Assembly (NCBI RefSeq): GCF_900187975.1
Contig: NZ_FZPC01000033.1
Span: 1 to 64,000 of the forward strand
Direction of reading: 5' to 3'
From: Pseudomonas delhiensis
Lineage (GTDB): Bacteria; Pseudomonadota; Gammaproteobacteria; Pseudomonadales; Pseudomonadaceae
DNA length: 64,000 nt
The position numbers and the translations under genes were made by a program. The notes under the pieces are model-generated. The model made no database searches and was not told the origin of the DNA. It saw nothing but the letters and a program-made list of their open reading frames with translations. Position 1 is the first letter of the stretch. Each line of letters begins with the position of its first letter. Positions 45,287 to 55,095 of this stretch are shown in pieces.

Positions 45287-45669
45287 AAACCCGAGTGCAG
45301 GCTCAGCACCTGCGCGCGGATCTTCAGCCGGGTGGCGATCTCCTCGATGTCGTCTTCCACCAGCGGGCGGACGATGGACGGGTTGGATGTGCTGGGCATG
45401 ATCTGCACGCACGCCATCATCTCGTCCATCAACGGCTCGGCCTGGTCGAACGGAATCTTGGCCAGCGCCTGGACGCCCATGCGCACGATGCCGGCGAAGC
45501 CGAGGTCAGCCACCCCATCGGGTAACTCGACGCCCGATTGGGCCATTGCCAGGAACGCACGCATGGCCCATTTCTCGGCCTGGGATGCCGGCATCTCGGT
45601 GATGACGAACACCTTGCCCTTGTCACGCCCGGCGTCCGTCACCTGGTACTGAGCAGTCTTGCGAGCCAT
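45241..45669 (-). CDS. Tail assembly chaperone (gpG-like)
   Basis: 142-aa protein (MARKTAQYQVTDAGRDKGKVFVITE, EKWAMRAFLAMAQSG, LMDEMMACVQIMP). It is located between tube and tape-measure genes. Close to its 3' end a canonical X-XXY-YYZ slippery heptamer (G GGT TTT) allows a fraction of ribosomes to make the longer fusion. Chaperones of this type coat the tape measure before tube assembly. Confidence 0.83.
   Translation of the reverse strand: MARKTAQYQVTDAGRDKGKVFVITEMPASQAEKWAMRAFLAMAQSGVELPDGVADLGFAGIVRMGVQALAKIPFDQAEPLMDEMMACVQIMPSTSNPSIVRPLVEDDIEEIATRLKIRAQVLSLHSGFSIGDGQSTSAPSPA
45286..45292 (-). promoter_or_regulatory. Programmed -1 frameshift slippery site
   Basis: On the minus strand, G-GGT-TTT in the frame of the 45669-45241 gene. 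Slippage re-reads it as GGG-TTT-TTC and enters the open -1 frame that ends at 45065. The zero frame stops 42 bases later. Confidence 0.78.
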
Positions 45670-46100
45670 CAGTTGTTCTCCGCGATTACGCGTTCCCAGG
45701 TGATGATGAACGGCACCGGCTGCAGGGTGCGGCGGTTACCCGGGAATGGGTTGCCGCTGGTGAGTACGCCGTTCTGCAGCGAGTACTTCCGGCCAATGGC
45801 AGGAAGGATCACCGTTCCATTGCAGCGGTAGACTTCGCGCGCCGTGCGCTGGGCCAGTTGCCAGTTCTCGAAGATGATCAGGGATGGCGAGTCCGGCATG
45901 ATCGTGATCGTCATGCGCGTCGGGTTGAAGATGAAGCCGGCCGACATGTGCCCGTCCACGCCCATGACGATTTCGGCCTGCTCCACGGCGTCTGCGGTGA
46001 ATGCATCATCCGCTGCATAGCCCTGGATGCTCTGGGGCGACGGGTACAGGTCGGTTACCGCGATGGCGAGACTGGAGTTCGCCGAAGTAATAGTTGCCAT
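45669..46100 (-). CDS. Tail tube protein, DUF3277 family
   Basis: 143-aa protein (NSSLAIAVTDLYPSPQSIQGYAADDAFTADAVEQAEIVMGVDG). It follows the sheath gene, as tube genes do, and has tube-protein size. DUF3277 is the family I recognise for this phage class. Confidence 0.85.
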   Translation of the reverse strand: MATITSANSSLAIAVTDLYPSPQSIQGYAADDAFTADAVEQAEIVMGVDGHMSAGFIFNPTRMTITIMPDSPSLIIFENWQLAQRTAREVYRCNGTVILPAIGRKYSLQNGVLTSGNPFPGNRRTLQPVPFIITWERVIAENN

Positions 46101-46112
46101 TCGGTGCGCTCC

Positions 46113-47594
46113 TTACTGGATTTCGATCGAGGCGAGAGTCAGGCGCTGAACGCTGCCGCCATCGGTGTAGTACAGCGTCATGCTCGGGCTGCGCCGTTCC
46201 GCACGGATGGCAGCGGTGGCCGGCACGATCTGCAGGTAGTAGCCCTTGGCTTCCAGAGCGGGACTGATGTCCGAACCCACGGCGAATTGGATCTCGGCCT
46301 TCTGGGCATCCGACAGGGCCACACCGGTGCGAATGGCGCCGAAGTTCACCGCGGCGGAAATGGGATCCTGGCAGGCCGCATCGATCAGGGCATAGCCCTG
46401 GTTGTTGTAGGGAATCGAGCCCACGTTCTGCAGCAGAGTGATCATCGCCAGCTGCAGGTTGGCGTTCAGCCAGATCTGGTTCAGGTACGAATCCACCCAA
46501 TCCCATTCGCCAGAGATGCTGCCCGGGTACATGAAGTTGAAGTTCTGAGTGGCGTTCGCGTAGATGCCGTAGAAGTTGTAACCGTTTGCCTCCAGAGACG
46601 ACGCATCCGACGCATTGCTCGCCGAAGCCGCCAGGCCGGACTGGTTGCGGAACGCCAGGGTAGCGCGGCCATTCAGGCGGTCGAAGTCCAGGGAGGCGGC
46701 GAAGCCCAGCACGAAGGCCGCATGAGTCTGGTTGCCGAATACCGGAATCGAGCCGACCAGCTGATTGGTCTGCAGGTAGTAACCCCAGGTGGTGGTGTTG
46801 CCGGCCACCTTCGCGTTGACGTCGGTATCCCAACCCACATAGGCGTAGCGGTCGTTCTGAGCGTTCGTCCAATCAGAGAAGGCCGATTTGTCTGCGGTCA
46901 CCGGCTCCCAGGTGGTGCTGAAGCAACCCCAGTTCTGGGTGGATGCCACCACCGCGGGCATGGCGGTCGCCGGCGTCGAAGCGACGGCGCCAGCGGAAGT
47001 CACGGCGCCCGTTGCCTGGGTGAGTTTCAGGCTCGCCGACAGGGTGCCAGACGCGAAGCTGACAGTGGACGAGGCGCCGGTGGTGCTGGAAGTGAACACG
47101 AAGGCTGCGTGCTGCGCATCGTAAGTCACGGTGCCGCCCAAGCCCGTAAAGGCTGCCTGGATGATGGTCGCGGCATTCGAGAAGCTGGTCGCAGCGGTCA
47201 GGCTGATGTTGCTGGACGTCTTCGCAGTGCCGTCGATGGTGATGGTCAGTACGCCCGACAGGGCTTTCAGCTGGGTGAGCGTCATCGACGACAGATCACC
47301 GCCCCGCATGAAACCCGCCACAGCAGTGGTCGGATAGGCCCAGAAGTACAGCAACCCCGGGCGCTTGGTGCAGTTGGTGTAGCCGCTGAAGTAAATGGCG
47401 GCCATCTGCGCTTCGACCGAAGAAGCGCCAAAGTAGTCGGCCACGTCTTCCTTGGTAGCGAAGGGAACGGCTTGACCAGTAGGGAGGGAGGCGTTCTGCG
47501 AGAGGATCAATCCATTCAGGTCGACCGCGCTACCGGCAGCAGCCAGCACGCCCGGATTGACTTGGACAATCTGGGAGATTGGGATAGTGGACAT
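46113..47594 (-). CDS. Contractile tail sheath, DUF3383 family
   Basis: 493-aa sheath protein from the ATG at 47594 (MSTIPISQIVQVNPGVLAAAG). Ser/Thr/Ala-rich beta regions lie mid-protein. The conserved WDWVDSYLNQIWLNANLQLAMITLLQ and C-terminal domain form the contractile part. Its presence makes the phage a myovirus. Confidence 0.9.
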   Translation of the reverse strand: MSTIPISQIVQVNPGVLAAAGSAVDLNGLILSQNASLPTGQAVPFATKEDVADYFGASSVEAQMAAIYFSGYTNCTKRPGLLYFWAYPTTAVAGFMRGGDLSSMTLTQLKALSGVLTITIDGTAKTSSNISLTAATSFSNAATIIQAAFTGLGGTVTYDAQHAAFVFTSSTTGASSTVSFASGTLSASLKLTQATGAVTSAGAVASTPATAMPAVVASTQNWGCFSTTWEPVTADKSAFSDWTNAQNDRYAYVGWDTDVNAKVAGNTTTWGYYLQTNQLVGSIPVFGNQTHAAFVLGFAASLDFDRLNGRATLAFRNQSGLAASASNASDASSLEANGYNFYGIYANATQNFNFMYPGSISGEWDWVDSYLNQIWLNANLQLAMITLLQNVGSIPYNNQGYALIDAACQDPISAAVNFGAIRTGVALSDAQKAEIQFAVGSDISPALEAKGYYLQIVPATAAIRAERRSPSMTLYYTDGGSVQRLTLASIEIQ

Positions 47595-48123
47595 CAGGGT
47601 TCTCCGGCGGGAACTTGGTGTCGACCTCGACGAGACCGATCTGCAGGTCATCAGCGAACTGCTGCGGCGAAGTGACGATGGGGTTGAATTGCATGTACAG
47701 CTCGAACGTCCAGCGGTCCTCGTATTGGGCCTCGCTGTTGGTCATGACGTTCTGTTTGGGATCGGTTGCGTAGAACGGCTGCAACGGCCCGGAAGCCATC
47801 TGCTCAGTCGCGTACTCGCTGCGGAACAGGGTGGCGATGATGTTCGAGTTGGCCGAGGCATCCGGTCCGTAGACGTCAAGCTGAACCCGGAACTGAGTTG
47901 TTCGGGTGTCGTGTCGCTCATCGTCATCAGGGCTGTAGGTCACGACGTTGGTAGACAGGCCGTCGATGAACAGCGGCGTCATCATGACGAAGGAGCCCTT
48001 GGGCATCGCCACCTTGTTCCCCTGGGCCTTGAAGACCTGGAAGTTGTTGCCCAGGACCTGGAGCAGGAACGACCGCAAGCCGGCAAACAGGTCGGACTCA
48101 GTTACGTTGACAGTTGCAGGCAT
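47530..48123 (-). CDS. Neck/tail-terminator-region protein
   Basis: 197-aa protein (VTESDLFAGLRSFLLQVLGNNFQVF, GPDASANSNIIATLFRSEYA). Position before the sheath gene fits a tail terminator; it overlaps the sheath start by 65 bases. Known in this phage class only as a conserved family (LIC_12616-like); role inferred from position. Confidence 0.75.
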   Translation of the reverse strand: MPATVNVTESDLFAGLRSFLLQVLGNNFQVFKAQGNKVAMPKGSFVMMTPLFIDGLSTNVVTYSPDDDERHDTRTTQFRVQLDVYGPDASANSNIIATLFRSEYATEQMASGPLQPFYATDPKQNVMTNSEAQYEDRWTFELYMQFNPIVTSPQQFADDLQIGLVEVDTKFPPENPDVHYPNLPDCPSQSGRAGCCR

Positions 48124-48482
48124 GCCAGAACCCTCGTCCAATCTGGCCACAGTTCCGTCACGGCCACGACCAGCCACTCTTCCGACTTCGAGGGGATCAG
48201 GATGATGTCCCCGCCCTTACCGTCCGGACGGTTGACGCTGTACCAGTTGCCGTTGATGTAGAACAGCGCGACCACACCCGACAGGTTCATCCCGTCGATG
48301 TGCATCAGGTCCTTCTGGGTGAGCGCCTGGCGCTGAACCGCGACATCGACCGGATCGCCGAACTGCGGCTCTCGCGTGCCATCAGGATTCGTCACCCATC
48401 CGCCGCTGGAAGGCTTGATCTGCGCCGGGATGTTCGGGTTCACAGCCTGCGTGACGCTGTTAGCTATTCCCCGCAGGTTCAT
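48102..48482 (-). CDS. Conserved phage connector-region protein
   Basis: 126-aa protein ([45 protein letters not shown]). It lies between head-tail adaptor and terminator genes and overlaps both neighbours. No domain recognised. Confidence 0.7.
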   Translation of the reverse strand: MNLRGIANSVTQAVNPNIPAQIKPSSGGWVTNPDGTREPQFGDPVDVAVQRQALTQKDLMHIDGMNLSGVVALFYINGNWYSVNRPDGKGGDIILIPSKSEEWLVVAVTELWPDWTRVLACLQLST

Positions 48483-48933
48483 CTTTGCGGACCTCGTAGT
48501 CGACGCTGTTGATCATGTGAGCGGTGTCGATCAGGGGCTTGTCGAAGCCGGCCTTTGCCGACTTCTTCCGGGTGCGCGGAGAGAGCGGCGGCGACGTGAA
48601 CTTCCGGATCGAATCCTGGATGTCTGCACGCACCAGTTCCCCGGTGAGCGCCAGGGCCCTGTCGGTGCTGTTTCCGGCATGGATGAGTTTGCCCAGGCCT
48701 TTGGCCCAACGCTTCCCGTTCGCCGCAATCGCTTCACGGAAGAACGCCCGCGGTGGCCGGTTCATGGCGGGGTCGCCGAACTCGTTCGCCGCGGCGACCA
48801 ACGCGACAGGCGTGCCGTCGGGATAGGTCGCCCCCTCTAGAAAGCCGGCGCGCAGGATCTCGTTGTCGTTCAGTCGAGTCGCCAGGTCACGGATGTACTT
48901 GCTGATCCGGTCGCCACCTTTCACGGCACCCAT
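48460..48933 (-). CDS. Putative tail-completion/neck protein
   Basis: 157-aa basic protein ([26 protein letters not shown]), a pattern seen in HK97 gp10-like and neck proteins. The ATG at 48933 has GGAGGA upstream. It overlaps the DUF4054 gene by 13 bases. Confidence 0.72.
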   Translation of the reverse strand: MGAVKGGDRISKYIRDLATRLNDNEILRAGFLEGATYPDGTPVALVAAANEFGDPAMNRPPRAFFREAIAANGKRWAKGLGKLIHAGNSTDRALALTGELVRADIQDSIRKFTSPPLSPRTRKKSAKAGFDKPLIDTAHMINSVDYEVRKDEPAGNS

Positions 48934-49355
48934 GGGAAACGATTCCTCCACGTGATCTCGCGGGAACGGCCGGGGATGTACTGCATGGTCCGGAACGGCG
49001 CCGTAGCCTGCCAGAAGGCAGCCCCGTACTTGGTCTGGAGGAACCAGGCCGCCGTGAAAGGAACCTGCCCCATGTCGGTTCCGACAGAGACTGATCCTTC
49101 CGTGGCATTGTTGATCCGCCCCACCAGAGGCGAGGCGGATTCGCCATTCACCCCAGCATTGATCGCCGCGATGTGCGCCGTGAGCATCCAGAGCAGCACC
49201 GTCCGAAAGCCGAGGTCGGTCACCCGGCTCTCGTCGGTGTTGTCCAGGTAGATCGTCGCCTCGTAGAAGTAAGCGGTCAGCAGGCTATCCGAAACGGAAT
49301 CGAACTCCGGGTAGCGCTGCTTGAACGCCGCCGGATCGAAGACGACGACGCCCAT
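48921..49355 (-). CDS. Head-tail adaptor, DUF4054 family
   Basis: 144-aa protein beginning [18 protein letters not shown], with [19 protein letters not shown] and a C-terminal Arg-rich end. It matches DUF4054 connector proteins, which attach the neck to the portal. Confidence 0.85.
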   Translation of the reverse strand: MGVVVFDPAAFKQRYPEFDSVSDSLLTAYFYEATIYLDNTDESRVTDLGFRTVLLWMLTAHIAAINAGVNGESASPLVGRINNATEGSVSVGTDMGQVPFTAAWFLQTKYGAAFWQATAPFRTMQYIPGRSREITWRNRFPWVP

Positions 49356-49358
49356 GGC

Positions 49359-49685
49359 TTACTCCTCGGCTTCGGCCGGCTTCAGGTCTTTCCCGGGTTT
49401 CTTGGGATCGATGCCTTCGAAGCCATTGGCTTCACGTTCACGCTCGGCGACGGTCTTGTCGGCTTCGCGCTCGCTGTTGGCGATGAACACCAGGCCGTTG
49501 GCGACGATGGGGTTCTTCGCTTCAGCCTTCAGCCACGCCTCGATGAAGTCCTTGTCGACGTCGCGGGTGATGCCGAAGCCGCCGATGAGGCTGGAGCTGT
49601 TGGAGCCGACCAGGGTGACGACCTTGCCGTTCAGTTCAGCGTGGAGTCCGTGCGGGAGCTTGCAGCCTACGATTACGGTTGCCAT
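49359..49685 (-). CDS. Small head protein after the major capsid gene
   Basis: 108-aa protein with an N-terminal beta-like part (MATVIVGCKLPHGLHAELNG) and a highly charged C-terminal tail (EREADKTVAEREREANGF). Common partner of DUF2184 capsids; precise role unknown. Confidence 0.72.
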   Translation of the reverse strand: MATVIVGCKLPHGLHAELNGKVVTLVGSNSSSLIGGFGITRDVDKDFIEAWLKAEAKNPIVANGLVFIANSEREADKTVAEREREANGFEGIDPKKPGKDLKPAEAEE

Positions 49686-49688
49686 GGA

Positions 49689-50726
49689 TTACACCCCCAG
49701 CATCTGAGCGATGGCGACGGGGCGGCGGATGATGGTGCCCCAGCCGCCGGCGGATTTCTTCTGCTTGAAGGACGACAGACCGACCTTGACCGGGTGCGCA
49801 CGCATCTTCTCGGTGAAGGCTGCGTAGGCGGTCGATTGGCCTTCGATCTCGTCGACGATCAGCTGGACCAGTTCACCGGAGGTAGTGCTGTACTCGACAG
49901 CGGTCTCGATGCGCAGGTTGGGGAAGTTCTTCTTCAGCTGGTCGGTGACGTTGACGTTGTACTGGTTGGTCTTGGTCAGGTTGACCTCTGCAGTCGGCGA
50001 CATGGTCAGCGTCATGCGCACGTCGCGCTCGACCAGGCCTTTCAGCTGGGCCTGCAGCTGCTTGTACAGCACTTGGCTGATGTCGTCGTAGACCTGCTGG
50101 CCGTCCTTGTCCGCCCACAGGCGGCTGGAGCCAGTGCCGGTAGCCAGCGGCTGAACCGGAGTGCTCAGGCTCGGATCGTTCAGGGCGCCGTAGTTCTGGA
50201 TGCCTGCCACGCCGAAGAAGTACATCTTGTTCAGCGCTTTGTTGATGGTCAGGGCGCTGGCGATGTTCAGGCGCGCGGCATAGTCGATGCGGCCCAGGCC
50301 CATCATCTCCAGTTCGCGCTCGCCCCATTGGGTGACGGTCTGGAAGTGGTAGGACTGGCGCGGCACCCAGTTCACGTTGGCCGAGGACTGGCCGGCGTTG
50401 CTGAAGTCGCCGTAGGTGTCGACTTCGCCAGTAGACTCCACGACCGGGAACTGGCTGGACATGGTGGTCCAGTCGCCCTTCTTGGCCTCGCCGAAGATCT
50501 GTGCGGCCTTCATCGGGGTGACCAGCACCTGGATCAGCTCCGGATCGAGGTAGTTCGCCAGGTACGCCGGAATGCCGGCGTTGCTGACGGTCACCAGGCC
50601 GGGCTGGGCGTCCATGGCGATGTTGTAGTCGGTGCGAACACCGTCAGCCAGGTAGGCGCGCACGGTGTCCATGAAGTGGACGCCGTAATCGGCGCCGAGC
50701 TTGTGCAGATCGGAACGGATATCCAT
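49689..50726 (-). CDS. Major capsid protein, DUF2184 family
   Basis: 345-aa protein from the ATG at 50726 ([20 protein letters not shown]). Family features: [29 protein letters not shown]-like [39 protein letters not shown] and the C-terminal [16 protein letters not shown]. Located right after the cement gene. Confidence 0.9.
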   Translation of the reverse strand: MDIRSDLHKLGADYGVHFMDTVRAYLADGVRTDYNIAMDAQPGLVTVSNAGIPAYLANYLDPELIQVLVTPMKAAQIFGEAKKGDWTTMSSQFPVVESTGEVDTYGDFSNAGQSSANVNWVPRQSYHFQTVTQWGERELEMMGLGRIDYAARLNIASALTINKALNKMYFFGVAGIQNYGALNDPSLSTPVQPLATGTGSSRLWADKDGQQVYDDISQVLYKQLQAQLKGLVERDVRMTLTMSPTAEVNLTKTNQYNVNVTDQLKKNFPNLRIETAVEYSTTSGELVQLIVDEIEGQSTAYAAFTEKMRAHPVKVGLSSFKQKKSAGGWGTIIRRPVAIAQMLGV

Positions 50727-50728
50727 GG

Positions 50729-51208
50729 TCAGAGTACCCAACTGGAGATTTTGATCAGTTCGTTGGCAGCGCCAGCGCTGGCCACGGACCACTTGGTTTC
50801 GGTGAAGCCGGCGACAGTGGCGCCCGCGGCGTCGGTCTTGATGGTGCCGTCGGTGTTCGAGGCGAAGACCTTCTGGCCGACAGTGGCGATGGTCGCGGAG
50901 CGCGCCCAGAAGTCGCCCTGGTTGTGCACGGTCACGGCGAAGCCCTGCGGGATCACCATGGTGGCTTCGCTGAGCAGGTTGAAGTTCAGCGCTTGGTGGT
51001 CGCGATGGATGAAGCCTGCCGGCACACCCGAGCCAGCATTGCTGACGGTGTTGCCCGACACCCAGGCGAAGCGGCCGACGGTCACGCCACCGGAGGCAGC
51101 GACCATGATGCCGTCGCTCGGGAGCACAGAAGCGCGCGGGTTGGCGGAAGCGAAATCGCCCTCAACCGCGGGCGCCGGATATTGGTTCACAGTGGTTTGG
51201 AAGCCCAT
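50729..51208 (-). CDS. Structural cement/decoration protein
   Basis: 159-aa beta-rich protein ([43 protein letters not shown]). It matches the phage structural-cement family encoded upstream of such capsid genes; it stabilises capsomer junctions. Confidence 0.8.
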   Translation of the reverse strand: MGFQTTVNQYPAPAVEGDFASANPRASVLPSDGIMVAASGGVTVGRFAWVSGNTVSNAGSGVPAGFIHRDHQALNFNLLSEATMVIPQGFAVTVHNQGDFWARSATIATVGQKVFASNTDGTIKTDAAGATVAGFTETKWSVASAGAANELIKISSWVL

Positions 51209-51212
51209 GGCA

Positions 51213-52709
51213 TCACACCTTCAGTACGCGGCCGGCGGTCGGGAACCGAGCGGCGAAGTCCTTGGAATGGGCAGCGTCCATCGCGAAGCTGTCCGGTTTC
51301 TTGTCGCTTTTGGTCTTGGCCATGGCGATCAGGGCCTTGTAGGCACTCGGGTGGACGCCTTTGTGCTCGATGCCCAGGCTGTCCAGGGCGAAGCGATAGA
51401 CGTCCTCGGCGCTGTCCATGGCGGCGATCTCGCCGACCAAGGGACGCACATCGGCCTCGGCCTCACGGAGTGCCTTGACGGCCTGGAGAGCGTCCTTCTT
51501 GGCGTCGGCACGGATCAGGGCGATGGCGGCGGAGTCCATGGCTTTCGGCTCGTCCTTCTCGTCGTCTTCGTCCTCAGCCTTTTTGTCCTCATCGTCCTCA
51601 TCGACCGCTTTCTTGTCCTTTTCCTCATCGTCCTCGTCTTCAGCGGGCTTCTCTTCCTCCGCTTCGTCCAGGGCGAACTGGATGGACTTGGTGAGGGCCT
51701 TGATGTCGATTTTGGCGCCGGGGAATGCCTTGGCGGCGTCCTCGGCCAGTTTCTCGGCCGTGGTCACCTTGGCAGTCAGCTTCCGGATGTCGGCCGGTGC
51801 GCTGTCCTGAGCCAGCTGCGGCAGCAGGACGGCATGAAGGGCCGCACGTGCAGCGGCGGCTTTGCTCAGTTTCATAGGGGTAAGTTCCTCGGGTAGTGAA
51901 TCGCTGACGAGGACGTCAGCACCGGCACGGCCAACAGGGACCAGTGCCACGTGATTGCCCACGATCTCGGTCATGCGACCGTCGTAAGGCACGCCCTCGG
52001 GAGAAACGCCGGGCGTCATGTCCGCGACGTAGCGATACGCCGAGGACAGTTCTCGTTGTTCGTTGGTGTTGATGCCGGCAATGGCCGATGCATCCCATAT
52101 CACCAGGCTGTTGCGCAGGAAGGGGTCGACGAACTCGGCATTGCTGCCGGTAGCCCCTACCACGAACTCTTTCTGCGGATCCGCAGCGCTGACTGGGATG
52201 TGCTTGCTCAGCAGCGGGATGCTATTGAAGGAGGCCACTGCCTTGGCCAACTCGCCGGGATCGCGGTAGAGCTGGTAGATCCGGTCAGGATCGAGCCCCA
52301 TCGCTTCACCGCCAGGAATCTCCCGGCCGAAGTAGGGGCAGACGTTCGCCTTGCTGATCGGGCTCACAGAGACGTGCAGGCGGCCGTCGGCGTCGATCCG
52401 GCGTACCGTGGCGCGATCGAAGGCGATTCGCTCGCCACGCGCGCGCTGGAGGCCTTCCGTGAGCAGGTCCTGGGCGTGCTCAGGCTCTTTGCTTTCCTCG
52501 CCTACCCACTTGGCGAAGAGGTCGACCAGATTGCCCCAGTCCTCGTCGCTCATGTCGGCGGCATAGGCCGGGCGCATCGGGCTCTCTTCATCCACGCCGG
52601 CAACACGATACGCAATCGCCGCAGCCTGCTCGCGTGGATGGCCAGCCCGGATCAGCTCCGCGATGTTGGCCGAGATGTCAGCCTCGGAACTGCCTTTCTT
52701 CAGCGGCAT
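51213..52709 (-). CDS. DUF2213 capsid assembly protease-scaffold
   Basis: 498-aa protein. ATG 52709 has AAGGA nine bases upstream. After a short N-terminal part, residues ~70-270 (IDADGRLHVSVSPISKANVCPY, LLSKHIPVSA, WDASAIAGINTNEQRELSSAYR, EIVGNHVALVPVGRAG) are the DUF2213 prohead-protease-like domain. A very acidic stretch (~residues 345-385, EDEDDEEKDKKAVDEDDEDK and onward) and a helical C-terminus look like scaffold. Confidence 0.82.
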   Translation of the reverse strand: MPLKKGSSEADISANIAELIRAGHPREQAAAIAYRVAGVDEESPMRPAYAADMSDEDWGNLVDLFAKWVGEESKEPEHAQDLLTEGLQRARGERIAFDRATVRRIDADGRLHVSVSPISKANVCPYFGREIPGGEAMGLDPDRIYQLYRDPGELAKAVASFNSIPLLSKHIPVSAADPQKEFVVGATGSNAEFVDPFLRNSLVIWDASAIAGINTNEQRELSSAYRYVADMTPGVSPEGVPYDGRMTEIVGNHVALVPVGRAGADVLVSDSLPEELTPMKLSKAAAARAALHAVLLPQLAQDSAPADIRKLTAKVTTAEKLAEDAAKAFPGAKIDIKALTKSIQFALDEAEEEKPAEDEDDEEKDKKAVDEDDEDKKAEDEDDEKDEPKAMDSAAIALIRADAKKDALQAVKALREAEADVRPLVGEIAAMDSAEDVYRFALDSLGIEHKGVHPSAYKALIAMAKTKSDKKPDSFAMDAAHSKDFAARFPTAGRVLKV

Positions 52710-52851
52710 GACGTTCAATCCTTATCGAGAAAGCCCAGAGCGGCACCCAGATGGGTTTGCCACAGAGGCAGCGGGCGCAATTGATGGCGACGAGCAGAGG
52801 CCACACCCACCGGCGCAGCTTCACCGTGGCGGTCAGGGCTGATGTGGCCAT
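52678..52851 (-). CDS. Small membrane-type phage protein
   Basis: 57-aa frame in the gap between the MuF and DUF2213 genes, with GAGAGGA upstream. VKLRRWVWPLLVAINCARCL and GKPIWVPLWAFSIRI are hydrophobic with basic flanks. Similar short proteins occur at this spot in related phages. It overlaps the next gene by 32 bases. Moderate support. Confidence 0.55.
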   Translation of the reverse strand: MATSALTATVKLRRWVWPLLVAINCARCLCGKPIWVPLWAFSIRIERHAAEERQFRG

Positions 52852-52859
52852 ATGTCCTC

Positions 52860-53660
52860 TCAGTCGAAGCCCGGAATCACCGGCGACCAGGTACACCGGC
52901 AGTTGATGGCCTCGCCAGGCATCAGCCATTCGCCGTCGATGTACATACCCTTGGCCAGTTCGAACTGCTTTCCGTCGGCAGCGACGTGTGACTTCCGTGG
53001 TTCAGCGCCGGCATGAGAGTGACGCCAGATGCCATGCGTGACGCCAAGCGACTGCTGCCGGGCCGCCGTCATTGCCGACGTGGCCTTGTTGTTCTGATCC
53101 CTGGCAATGAGCGCAGCACGGCGTTTCGTGATGCCATAGCGGGCCTGCAGGTCCTTGGTCAGCGATCCAAGGTCTCGGCCTCGCTGTACTGACTGCATCA
53201 CCATCGTCTCGACCTGAGTCAGGTACTGCTCAGGGATGCTGCGGATCAGATTGACGTTCTCGTTGATCACGCCTTGGTAGGCCGTGCGCATCGGCTCAGT
53301 CATCTTGAATTCGACGGTGAAGCCCATGTCGCTCAGCGCGGAACGGAGCGACACATCCGAGGTAGTCAGGGACTTGTCCGCAAACCGCCTGGCCAGTTTC
53401 TCGGCCATCACGTCGAAATGACGCTCCCAACGCTGAGTCAGCCTGCGCATCGCGTTGCGCATCACCGTCGCCGGGTTGGCATCCTGGGCGAAAGGCGTAT
53501 CACGGTAGGCAGCCTTCAGCCAGTAGACGACCGAGTTCTGCATGTCGTCGATCGCGTCATCGAGCTGCTTCTGGTACCAGGCGCGGATTCCGGCGTTAGG
53601 ACGAACCTGCCGGATCGTCCGGGGCGTCTTTTTCCGGTTCTTCGTCCGCGTCGAAGTCAT
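52860..53660 (-). CDS. Minor head protein, MuF/SPP1 gp7 family
   Basis: 266-aa head morphogenesis protein. RRAALIARDQNNKATSAMTAARQQ and the C-terminal Cys/His motif (WRHSHAGAEPRKSHVAADGK ... GEAINCRCTWSPV) define the family. It overlaps the portal gene by 65 bases. Confidence 0.9.
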   Translation of the reverse strand: MTSTRTKNRKKTPRTIRQVRPNAGIRAWYQKQLDDAIDDMQNSVVYWLKAAYRDTPFAQDANPATVMRNAMRRLTQRWERHFDVMAEKLARRFADKSLTTSDVSLRSALSDMGFTVEFKMTEPMRTAYQGVINENVNLIRSIPEQYLTQVETMVMQSVQRGRDLGSLTKDLQARYGITKRRAALIARDQNNKATSAMTAARQQSLGVTHGIWRHSHAGAEPRKSHVAADGKQFELAKGMYIDGEWLMPGEAINCRCTWSPVIPGFD

Positions 53661-55095
53661 CGCTCAGTTCCAGGGCGTGGTATGGGCTGTCCGGATCAGA
53701 GGCCAAGCGCTCCCGCACGTCCTCGGGGCCAAGTACGCCGTGGTCGATGTAGACGGCATCAGTGTCAGCATCAGCCTTCCGGATCTCGGACAATTCCTTC
53801 TTGCTCATCTCGTACAGCGGGACGAACTCAAAGGTGATGTCCGGATCGATCTCGCCAAATTCGGACAACTGAATGATGTCGAGCACCTTCTTCAGGTTGT
53901 CCTGGTAGATCGACTCCTGCTGCCCCTTCACGTAGTCGTAGAAGACGCGGATTTCGCCATCGCTGGAGGCGTTAAGGCCGCTCGGAGTAATACCAAGCAG
54001 CACCACCAGCGGGATGCTCGACACCGAGGCCATCTGCTCTTGAGCCTGAGCCTGGAGTTCGTTGACGCCCGATAGCGGGGTGTTGATCTGGTCGATTTCC
54101 TCGCTGTCCTTGTCGACCATCATCAGGCCGCGGTTGTCGCGCACCTGATTGAAGAGATCGGCCCGCAGGAACAGGCTTGGATCAGCAGCACCACTCAGAG
54201 TGGACTGCATGTTGGTCTTCAGGATCGACAGGCTGAAGCTGTGCACCAGGTCGCCCACGCTGTTGCGCGTGCGCAGCCAGTTGTTAACGTAGGGCTCTGC
54301 GATCTGGCTCAGCGAGAGGCCGCCGAAGTTGTAGGCCGCCTTCAGCATGTCCGGCACCTCGCGGCTGACGAACATCAGCATGCGCGAATGGTGTACGGAC
54401 TGGCCCATGACGAACCACTCCTGAGGCTTGTAGTAGTCGGCCTTCAGGGGGTTGGTGCTCTGGTATACGCCCGGATAGGTCCAGACGGCCTCGACCTTGC
54501 GCAGAGCGACCAGAGAGCCCTTGGCGATCTTCTCCTTGGCCAGGAACAACGGCGATGCCAGCTCAGCCGGATCATCCGAAGCGATAGTGCCGCGCGGCGC
54601 CGTCACCTCGATGTAGATCTGCCCGCGGCCGAAATAGCCGTCATCCTCGGCAGCCTGCCGGAACAGCTCACGTACCTTGTAGCGCTTCAGAGCGTCGTTG
54701 AGCTGTGCGACCTTTTCCGACTTGTCGTCGTCGCCGACGGTCTTGATCTCGATCCACTTCCGGGTCATTTCCTCGGCCAGGCGCGAGACCATCTTGCGGT
54801 ACTCGGCGCGCTGGGAGAGGTCGGCAAGGTAAGGGTAGCCCGGGAAGCCTCCACTGAAGCCAGTCAGATTCAGGTAGTCGTAGGGCGTGGAGTCCATCGC
54901 CATGACGGACTTCAGCTTCGCAGCCGGTACTACACCAGCCGGCGGCTCGTACGGCACAAGATCGACGCGCTTGAGCGACGGATTGGTAGTCTCCATGGCC
55001 TTGGCCAGGACCATCGAGTTGATCCGCATCCGCTCCTTCTCCGCCGGCGTGGCGATAGGCTCAGCGCGGCGCTTGAAGAAGTCGAAGATGCTCAT
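53596..55095 (-). CDS. Portal protein, DUF1073 family
   Basis: 499-aa portal through which DNA enters the head. Features are LTGFSGGFPGYPYLADLSQRAEY, AEEMTRKWIEIKT, SQIAEPYVNNWLRTRNSVGDL and the acidic C-terminus (DDFDADEEPEKDAPDDP). The Pfam family name mentions Acb1 because some members carry that domain; here the length and context fit a plain portal. Confidence 0.9.
   Translation of the reverse strand: MSIFDFFKRRAEPIATPAEKERMRINSMVLAKAMETTNPSLKRVDLVPYEPPAGVVPAAKLKSVMAMDSTPYDYLNLTGFSGGFPGYPYLADLSQRAEYRKMVSRLAEEMTRKWIEIKTVGDDDKSEKVAQLNDALKRYKVRELFRQAAEDDGYFGRGQIYIEVTAPRGTIASDDPAELASPLFLAKEKIAKGSLVALRKVEAVWTYPGVYQSTNPLKADYYKPQEWFVMGQSVHHSRMLMFVSREVPDMLKAAYNFGGLSLSQIAEPYVNNWLRTRNSVGDLVHSFSLSILKTNMQSTLSGAADPSLFLRADLFNQVRDNRGLMMVDKDSEEIDQINTPLSGVNELQAQAQEQMASVSSIPLVVLLGITPSGLNASSDGEIRVFYDYVKGQQESIYQDNLKKVLDIIQLSEFGEIDPDITFEFVPLYEMSKKELSEIRKADADTDAVYIDHGVLGPEDVRERLASDPDSPYHALELSDDFDADEEPEKDAPDDPAGSS

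Noticed and set aside
49173..51896. 907-codon plus-strand frame opposite the capsid genes
   Set aside because: Opposite strand of well-supported head genes; low-complexity translation.
53596..55095. Anti-CBASS Acb1 activity for the DUF1073 protein
   Set aside because: The Pfam family name covers both; the protein sits between terminase and MuF genes, has portal length and I see no extra phosphodiesterase motifs.
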